A program made the position numbers and the translations under genes. Under the pieces are notes generated by a model. The model searched no databases, had not been told where the DNA came from, and saw only the letters and a program-made list of their open reading frames with translations. Of a DNA stretch of 18,490 nt, positions 13,908-18,490 are shown piece after piece. Within the stretch, counting starts at the first letter, position 1. Each line of letters begins with the position of its first letter. The stretch is from Gammaproteobacteria bacterium (GTDB lineage Bacteria; Pseudomonadota; Gammaproteobacteria; Steroidobacterales; MnTg04): the NCBI GenBank assembly GCA_027297845.1, contig JAPUHG010000238.1, positions 1 to 18,490 of the forward strand. The letters are read 5' to 3'.

Positions 13908-14987
13908 ATGACCATCCACGGACCCGAAACCACACCGATTATCGGCGAAGCACCGTCCTTCCTGGAAATGCAGGAGCATGTATCGCGGGCCGCGAAGCTG
14001 AATAAACCTGTGCTGGTTATCGGTGAGAGAGGTACCGGTAAGGAACTGATTGCCAACCGCCTGCATTACCTGTCCGGCCGCTGGGAAAAACCACTGATCA
14101 AGCTCAACTGTGCGGTACTGACAGAAAGCATCCTGGAGAGCGAATTGTTTGGCCACGAAGTTGGTTCATTCACCGGCGCGGTGAGAACCCATTTCGGTTG
14201 TTTTGAGCGCTCTCATACGGGGACGCTTTTTCTCGATGAGTTGTCGACGATCCCCGTGCGCATGCAGGAGAAAATACTACGGGTAATCGAGTATGGGGAA
14301 TTCGAAAGAGTCGGCGGCACGGAGACCATTCATGTCGATCTCCGCATCGTTGGCGCCAGCAACGAGGATTTGCCCCTGCTGGTTCGGCAGGGCCATTTTC
14401 GCCCGGACCTCCTGGACAGGCTGGCTTTCGATGTCATCGCGGTGCCACCGCTGAGGGCTCGAGAGGAGGACATCCTTCAGCTGGCAAACCATTTCGCCTT
14501 GAATATCGTCAGTGAATTAAAACGCGAATTCTTTCCAGGATTTTCGCACCGTGCAGCATCGTCCCTGCTGAGCCATTCGTGGCCCGGCAACGTTCGCGAA
14601 CTAAAACACACGGTAGAACGCTCTGTTTATCGATCCGACCAACCGGAGAAACCGCTGGTGGAAATCGTTTTCGATCCTTTCGACTCGCCCTACATACCCG
14701 GGCGCATGCCGGTGCCGAAACGACGGGTTCAAAGCATAAAACATCCGCCGGCAAGTCCAATGGATTCGATTGAGCCCTCAGCGACAAAAACCCACTTTCC
14801 ACTGGATTTGAAAGGAACGGTCGGCAACATGGAGATACACCTGGTGCGCGAGGCGATGAAAAAAGCGAGATTTCGCCAGCCCGAAGCTGCTAAATTACTG
14901 GGTCTTAGCTATCACCAACTGCGTGGTCTTTTGCGCAAGCACAACTTACAGGACGAACTGGGTCGAAAAAGACACCAGGAACAATAA
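13908..14987 (+). CDS. pspF: PspF, sigma-54-dependent AAA+ activator of the psp operon
   Basis: 359 aa against about 325 in E. coli. As in that protein, there is no N-terminal receiver domain. The AAA+ domain has Walker A G-E-R-G-T-G-K-E at 39-46, the sigma-54 contact loop at 86-91 as G-S-F-T-G-A (usually GAFTGA), Walker B G-T-L-F-L-D-E at 105-111, and arginine-finger region F-R-P-D-L-L-D-R at 164-171. A linker at about 258-300 accounts for much of the extra length. The Fis-type helix-turn-helix is at about 325-345 (A-A-K-L-L-G-L-S-Y-H-Q-L). The ATG is fixed by alignment of I-I-G-E-A-P-S-F-L-E with E. coli PspF. It is divergent from pspA and should be inhibited by PspA. Confidence 0.95.
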   Translation: MTIHGPETTPIIGEAPSFLEMQEHVSRAAKLNKPVLVIGERGTGKELIANRLHYLSGRWEKPLIKLNCAVLTESILESELFGHEVGSFTGAVRTHFGCFERSHTGTLFLDELSTIPVRMQEKILRVIEYGEFERVGGTETIHVDLRIVGASNEDLPLLVRQGHFRPDLLDRLAFDVIAVPPLRAREEDILQLANHFALNIVSELKREFFPGFSHRAASSLLSHSWPGNVRELKHTVERSVYRSDQPEKPLVEIVFDPFDSPYIPGRMPVPKRRVQSIKHPPASPMDSIEPSATKTHFPLDLKGTVGNMEIHLVREAMKKARFRQPEAAKLLGLSYHQLRGLLRKHNLQDELGRKRHQEQ

Positions 14988-14990
14988 ACC

Positions 14991-15587
14991 ATGACAACCC
15001 AACCCACTCGCCTTTTGCGTTCCTATATGAACCGGCGCACCAATGACGCCACGGCACAGGTTGCGTTCCTGGAGGGCTTGATGAGCCCCGATATGTGCGA
15101 TCGTGCGATCGCGCTCGCGGAAGATTCGCCGCTGCTGGAAGGAAAAACGGGAGCCGATCCAAAAACCGATGAGGGCCGGGACTCGACGGTGCGCTTTATC
15201 TGGCCATCACCGGATTCGAGCTGGCTTTTCGATTTCCTCGAAGATGCGCTGATGAAATTGAACCGTGGGTATGGCTTTGAACTAACCGGTTTCTATGACG
15301 GAATACAGATAGCGACTTACCAGACAGGCGGCCACTATGACTGGCATCTCGACCTCGGGCCTGGCGTGTATTCGAGCAGAAAGCTGAGCCTGACTGTGCA
15401 ATTGAGCGACCCGGCGGATTACGAAGGCGGCGAGCTTGAATTTCTTTCGGCAACCGATGAACTCGGCCCGCGCAGCCGTGGCTCGCTGATCGCGTTTCCA
15501 TCCTACCTGGCGCATCGCGTGCGGCCGATAACCAAGGGAACCCGTCTTTCGCTGGTGTCCTGGATTGGCGGGCCGCCGTTTCGCTAA
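14991..15587 (+). CDS. 2OG-Fe(II) oxygenase (prolyl-4-hydroxylase/PKHD-like)
   Basis: 198 aa; an AGGAAC site precedes the ATG, 3 bases after the pspF stop. The jelly-roll fold carries the full iron and 2-oxoglutarate set: H119-L-D121 in Y-D-W-H-L-D-L-G, distal H175 in L-A-H-R-V, and R185 in K-G-T-R-L-S-L. The E-G-G-E-L strand at 145-149 is typical of this family. It is a cytoplasmic Fe(II)/2-oxoglutarate dioxygenase, probably hydroxylating a protein or small molecule; the substrate is unknown. The tight spacing suggests cotranscription with pspF. Its TAA overlaps the convergent pyrophosphatase stop (CTAA, 15584-15587). Confidence 0.9.
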   Translation: MTTQPTRLLRSYMNRRTNDATAQVAFLEGLMSPDMCDRAIALAEDSPLLEGKTGADPKTDEGRDSTVRFIWPSPDSSWLFDFLEDALMKLNRGYGFELTGFYDGIQIATYQTGGHYDWHLDLGPGVYSSRKLSLTVQLSDPADYEGGELEFLSATDELGPRSRGSLIAFPSYLAHRVRPITKGTRLSLVSWIGGPPFR

Positions 15588-16266
15588 CCTGCCAGCGAAT
15601 CTTCGAGCAATGACTCGAGCCTGGAGAAGCGCTTGATGTAATCATTGTTTGCGCGGTGAATCACCTCGTATGCCTCTTCGCATCCATACACATGGGTGAT
15701 CTCCGTTTTCGTGCCTTCATCACTTTGTGGCGCCTGTTTGTAGGTCAGCAAATAATGGCGTAAGCGGTCGATCATACGGTTCGGACAGTCTTCGATGTCA
15801 CGCCAGCGATTGAAGGCCGCATCGCCCTTCATCACCGCAATGATCTTGTCGTCGGCCTCACCGCCATCGATCATCCGCAGACCGCCGATCGGCCGGGCTG
15901 CCAGCAGAATATCGCCATGCGAAACCACTTTTCGGAAATGACACAAATATCCAGCGGGGCCTGGTCGGCCACGATTTCCTTGCGCCCGGTGCGTTGCTCA
16001 CAAAACTCCGCAATTTCCTCATTGCACCAGGTCTGCGGTATCAGTCCATACATGGTCGGGCAGACGTTGGAATAGGCCTGCGGCCGATCCACTTTCAAAT
16101 GCCCGGTCGACTTGTCCAGTTCGGACTTGATGGTGTCGCCGGGAACGACTTCGATATAGGCATTGACCAGCTCCGGAAAATCATCGCCAATCGGAATGCC
16201 ATGCCAGGGGTGCGCCTTGAACAAATAGCCGAGCAGGTTCCAAAGCGACTCTTTAGTTTCAGACAT
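15584..16266 (-). pseudogene. ppa: Family I inorganic pyrophosphatase, frameshifted
   Basis: Two overlapping frames give one pyrophosphatase of about 227 aa if a single G is restored near 15928. The first frame (from ATG 16266) gives I-K47-S-E49-L-D, V-D-R61, Y-G-L-I-P-Q-T at 73-79 and D101-Q-A-P-L-D106, ending in frame at I-S-E-K113. The other frame continues V-V-S-H-G-D-I-L-L-A, then P-I-G-G-L-R-M-I-D-G, E-A-D-D-K-I-I-A-V and E-I-T-H-V-Y-G. The enzyme hydrolyses PPi in the cytoplasm using Mg. The usual D-x-D-P-x-D reads D-Q-A-P-L-D, so the middle Asp (E. coli Asp67) is Ala. Decay or sequencing error are both possible. It is 9 bases downstream of the amidohydrolase. Confidence 0.85.
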
Positions 16267-16275
16267 CGATGCGAA

Positions 16276-17577
16276 TCAATTCGTATAGGCCGGTGGCCAT
16301 TCTTTATCTAAATCTTTATAACGCTCAAACAACAGCGTCGACCTGCTGACCATCGGTATGGTTTTGCCGCGTATCATGACGAAATCGGCGAAGGTGCTGA
16401 GTTCCAGCGGGTCACCGCTCCAGATCACCAGGTCGGCCTCCACGCCAACCGAGACCGAACCATAAGATGCCTGCAAACCAAATATTTCCGCCGGATTAAT
16501 GGTCAGCGCACGCAATGCGGTCTCATAGGATAGCCCGTTCGCTACGGCTACGCCCGCCGCCTGCTTCATGTTTCGCGAATTGTGCGAATCGCCGGAGGAA
16601 AAAGCCACCTTAACGCCAGCCTTATCCAGCCTGGCGGCATTTTCAAGCGTTGAGCCCAGCGCTTCAAACTTGCTCGGCAGATTCTGCAGCGGATCGAGGA
16701 TCACCGGTACGTTGGCATCGGCCAGTTTGTCAGCCACGATCCACGCCTCGGCGCCACTGTAAATCACCAGGCGTATGCCAAACTCGTTGGCCAGGCGCAA
16801 TGCGGCTTCGATGTCGCTCGCCCGATTAACTGTCGCCACGATCGGACGTTGGCCATTGAGCACTTCCACCAGGGCATCCAGGTCCTGCCTGCCCAGCCGA
16901 TAGGCCCGGCGCCGGCCCTCTGCATATCCTTCACGATTGGCGGCATAGTCGCGGGCGTCCTGTAATGCCTCGCGGAGCAACAACAACGCGTTGGCACGCG
17001 ATCCGCCGGTCAGCTGAGCGCCGGTTTCGCCCAGCATGACGAACAAGGCGCTGTTGCGGGCGACCAGAAAGTTTTCGGTTGAGCCGAGGTGTATGACGCT
17101 ACCGAGACCGACGATCGGCGAGTTGCTGATTTCCTGGTAAAAACCGGCCTGCGGCGCAACCATCGCCCGCGTGACGCCCTCAATGCGATTGATTGGAATC
17201 AATGTAGAGCGCGGATTGATAACATCGGCAAGCTCAAACGAAGCGGTATACCTTGCATCGGTTTGAAAAACATCCACTGACTCCTGGACCAGGCTAATCT
17301 CCGCAGCACCGAAGTAACTGTATGCATCAAAAAATCCTGGGGTGACGATACGGCCGTTCGCTTCTATGCGCTCGGCGCCATCCGGAATCTGAATGTCGCT
17401 GCCAAGCGCAACGATATGGCCATTTTCCACCAACACTGTTGCATCGCTAAGAATGCCCCGCTCGGTCATCGTGTGAACCGTGGCGCCGGTAATGGCGATT
17501 ACCTCGGCCGTCAAAACGCCAGGTGCGAGCACCAGGGAGACAATCACTGCCAACAAATATTTGCTCTGACGAATCAT
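16276..17577 (-). CDS. Exported amidohydrolase-family protein lacking the His-x-His motif
   Basis: 433 aa with a signal peptide (basic start, hydrophobic 7-22, cleavage near A24-E). It belongs to the imidazolonepropionase-like amidohydrolases (COG1228 type). The N-terminal beta-sandwich strand, I-T-G-A-T-V-H, and the R-I-V-T-P-G-F-F-D-A entry to the barrel are present. There the metal-binding His-x-His is replaced by Y86-S-Y88. Later family landmarks remain: N-R-A-S-D-I at 251-256, S-G-D-S-H-N-S-R-N at 328-336, and N-P-A-E-I-F-G-L-Q at 361-369. Metal-dependent hydrolysis may be lost. Its ATG overlaps the upstream amidohydrolase stop (ATGA), so the two are translationally coupled and probably form a complex. 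Confidence 0.9.
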   Translation of the reverse strand: MIRQSKYLLAVIVSLVLAPGVLTAEVIAITGATVHTMTERGILSDATVLVENGHIVALGSDIQIPDGAERIEANGRIVTPGFFDAYSYFGAAEISLVQESVDVFQTDARYTASFELADVINPRSTLIPINRIEGVTRAMVAPQAGFYQEISNSPIVGLGSVIHLGSTENFLVARNSALFVMLGETGAQLTGGSRANALLLLREALQDARDYAANREGYAEGRRRAYRLGRQDLDALVEVLNGQRPIVATVNRASDIEAALRLANEFGIRLVIYSGAEAWIVADKLADANVPVILDPLQNLPSKFEALGSTLENAARLDKAGVKVAFSSGDSHNSRNMKQAAGVAVANGLSYETALRALTINPAEIFGLQASYGSVSVGVEADLVIWSGDPLELSTFADFVMIRGKTIPMVSRSTLLFERYKDLDKEWPPAYTN

Positions 17578-18490
17578 TTGATCTCTCCATCGATTTCGAG
17601 AATCCCCAGCATGAAATCGGACTTGGGTTGTCTTGCCGGATCGTTGCGGTCATAAACCAGCGCGCCATCGATAAAAACATTTTCGGCGTGAGTGTAAACA
17701 CTGAACGGATTGCCATCCCAGATCACCAGATCCGCATCTTTGCCAACCGCCAGCGTCCCGGTTTGATCGATGATGCCAAGTGCCCTGGCTGGATTCTCGG
17801 TCAACCAACGCATGGCATGTTCTTCCGTCACCGGAATCCCGCTTCTATTTGCCGCCGCAATAACTTTGGCAGCCTCCTGGTTCAGCCTCTGGATGCCCAT
17901 CGACGAATCCGAATGAACAATCGCGCAGGCACCCGCCTTATCGACCAAAGCGATATTCTCGCGGACACCGTCGAAAGCCTCAATCTTGAACCCCCACCAG
18001 TCGGCCCACATCGAAGCACAGGTACCGCTTTCGGCGAGCAGATCTGCGATTTTGTATGCTTCAATCGCGTGGTGGAACGAGGTAACCTGGTAGCCAAACT
18101 CCTTCGCGACATCCAGCATGACGGCCATTTCGTCGCCACGGTAGCAATGATTGTGGATCAGAATTTCGCCATTCAAGACGCCAGCCAGCGTCTCGAGGCC
18201 CAGGTCCCTGGCCGGCTTTTCATCGGACTCACCATCCAGGTACTCCTGCCAAGCCCGGTTGTATTCCTCGGCCGCAATCCACGCGGCACGATAACCGGCC
18301 ACATTCCCCAAGGCGTTACTCGGCCCCACGCTCTTGCCCGTTCCATAAACGCGCTTCGGGTTTTCGCCACAGGCCATCTTCAGGCCATACGGGGCGCCAG
18401 GAAATTTCATGCCTTGCATAGTGCGCGAGGGCACGTTCTTGACGGTTACGCTGCGACCGCCGATCAGGTTGGCCGTACCCGGCAAGATTT
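17574..18490 (-). CDS. Amidohydrolase-family protein, C-terminal part (partial)
   Basis: The frame is open to the window edge; the start lies beyond 18490, so about 305 C-terminal residues are visible. It has the family's His-rich barrel motifs: G-E-I-L-I-H-N-H-C-Y-R-G-D-E-M, then T-S-F-H-H-A-I-E-A-Y-K, A-D-W-W-G-F-K-I-E-A-F, and C-A-I-V-H-S-D-S-S. The end returns to the beta-sandwich with V-G-K-D-A-D-L-V-I-W-D-G. These indicate a metal-dependent hydrolase retaining its ligands. The upstream stretch N-L-I-G-G-R-S-V-T-V-K-N-V is typical of the family. It is likely exported like its partner, which it overlaps by 4 bases. The substrate, probably a cyclic amide or peptide-like bond, is unknown. 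Confidence 0.9.
   Translation of the reverse strand, partial: ILPGTANLIGGRSVTVKNVPSRTMQGMKFPGAPYGLKMACGENPKRVYGTGKSVGPSNALGNVAGYRAAWIAAEEYNRAWQEYLDGESDEKPARDLGLETLAGVLNGEILIHNHCYRGDEMAVMLDVAKEFGYQVTSFHHAIEAYKIADLLAESGTCASMWADWWGFKIEAFDGVRENIALVDKAGACAIVHSDSSMGIQRLNQEAAKVIAAANRSGIPVTEEHAMRWLTENPARALGIIDQTGTLAVGKDADLVIWDGNPFSVYTHAENVFIDGALVYDRNDPARQPKSDFMLGILEIDGEIK

Noticed and set aside
15920..15940. Programmed -1 frameshift in the pyrophosphatase gene
   Set aside because: The site reads C-GAA-AAG, not a standard A-AAA-AAG type heptamer; re-pairing of the P-site codon would mismatch, and family I pyrophosphatases are not known to use frameshifting.

Overview
The window reads as chromosome of a free-living gammaproteobacterium. 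A complete phage-shock-protein (Psp) locus with a PspF activator, a PAS-GGDEF-EAL protein, several lipoproteins, a TolB/FlgO-TPR membrane protein and tandem exported amidohydrolases together suggest a marine or sediment lineage such as the Woeseiaceae; that placement is inference. Genes are closely packed. I see no tRNA, rRNA, CRISPR array, integrase, transposase or phage genes.

Left part (1-5072): the 3' end of an SDR oxidoreductase meets a convergent gene for a lipoprotein-anchored SAM methyltransferase homologue. After a 454-base region with no convincing gene, three plus-strand genes follow: a membrane-bound PAS-GGDEF-EAL cyclic-di-GMP protein, a zinc alcohol dehydrogenase and an exported SNase-like nuclease.

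Middle (5087-11484): seven closely spaced minus-strand genes run from 9507 down to 5087. They encode an ICMT-like methyltransferase, an ABM-domain protein, a DUF924 protein, a HEPN-like protein, an NTF2-like lipoprotein, a soluble NTF2-like protein and an LCAT-like lipoprotein hydrolase. A TolB/FlgO-TPR membrane protein diverges from this cluster.

Psp locus (11549-14987): pspF diverges from a minus-strand operon pspA-pspB-pspC-pspC2 followed by two small membrane proteins. The intergenic region has a good sigma-54 -24/-12 element for pspA and AT-rich sequence where PspF sites would be expected. The most interesting point is that PspB, the two small proteins and the C-terminus of the second PspC all end in versions of one coiled-coil module. 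This indicates a lineage-specific expansion of the PspB/PspC sensing part. A 2OG-Fe(II) oxygenase gene starts 3 bases after pspF.

Right part (15584-18490): a family I inorganic pyrophosphatase gene is broken by a one-base frameshift and lacks a conserved active-site Asp. Upstream of it, two translationally coupled exported amidohydrolases form a pair: the complete one has lost the His-x-His metal motif, while the other, cut by the window edge, keeps His-rich motifs.
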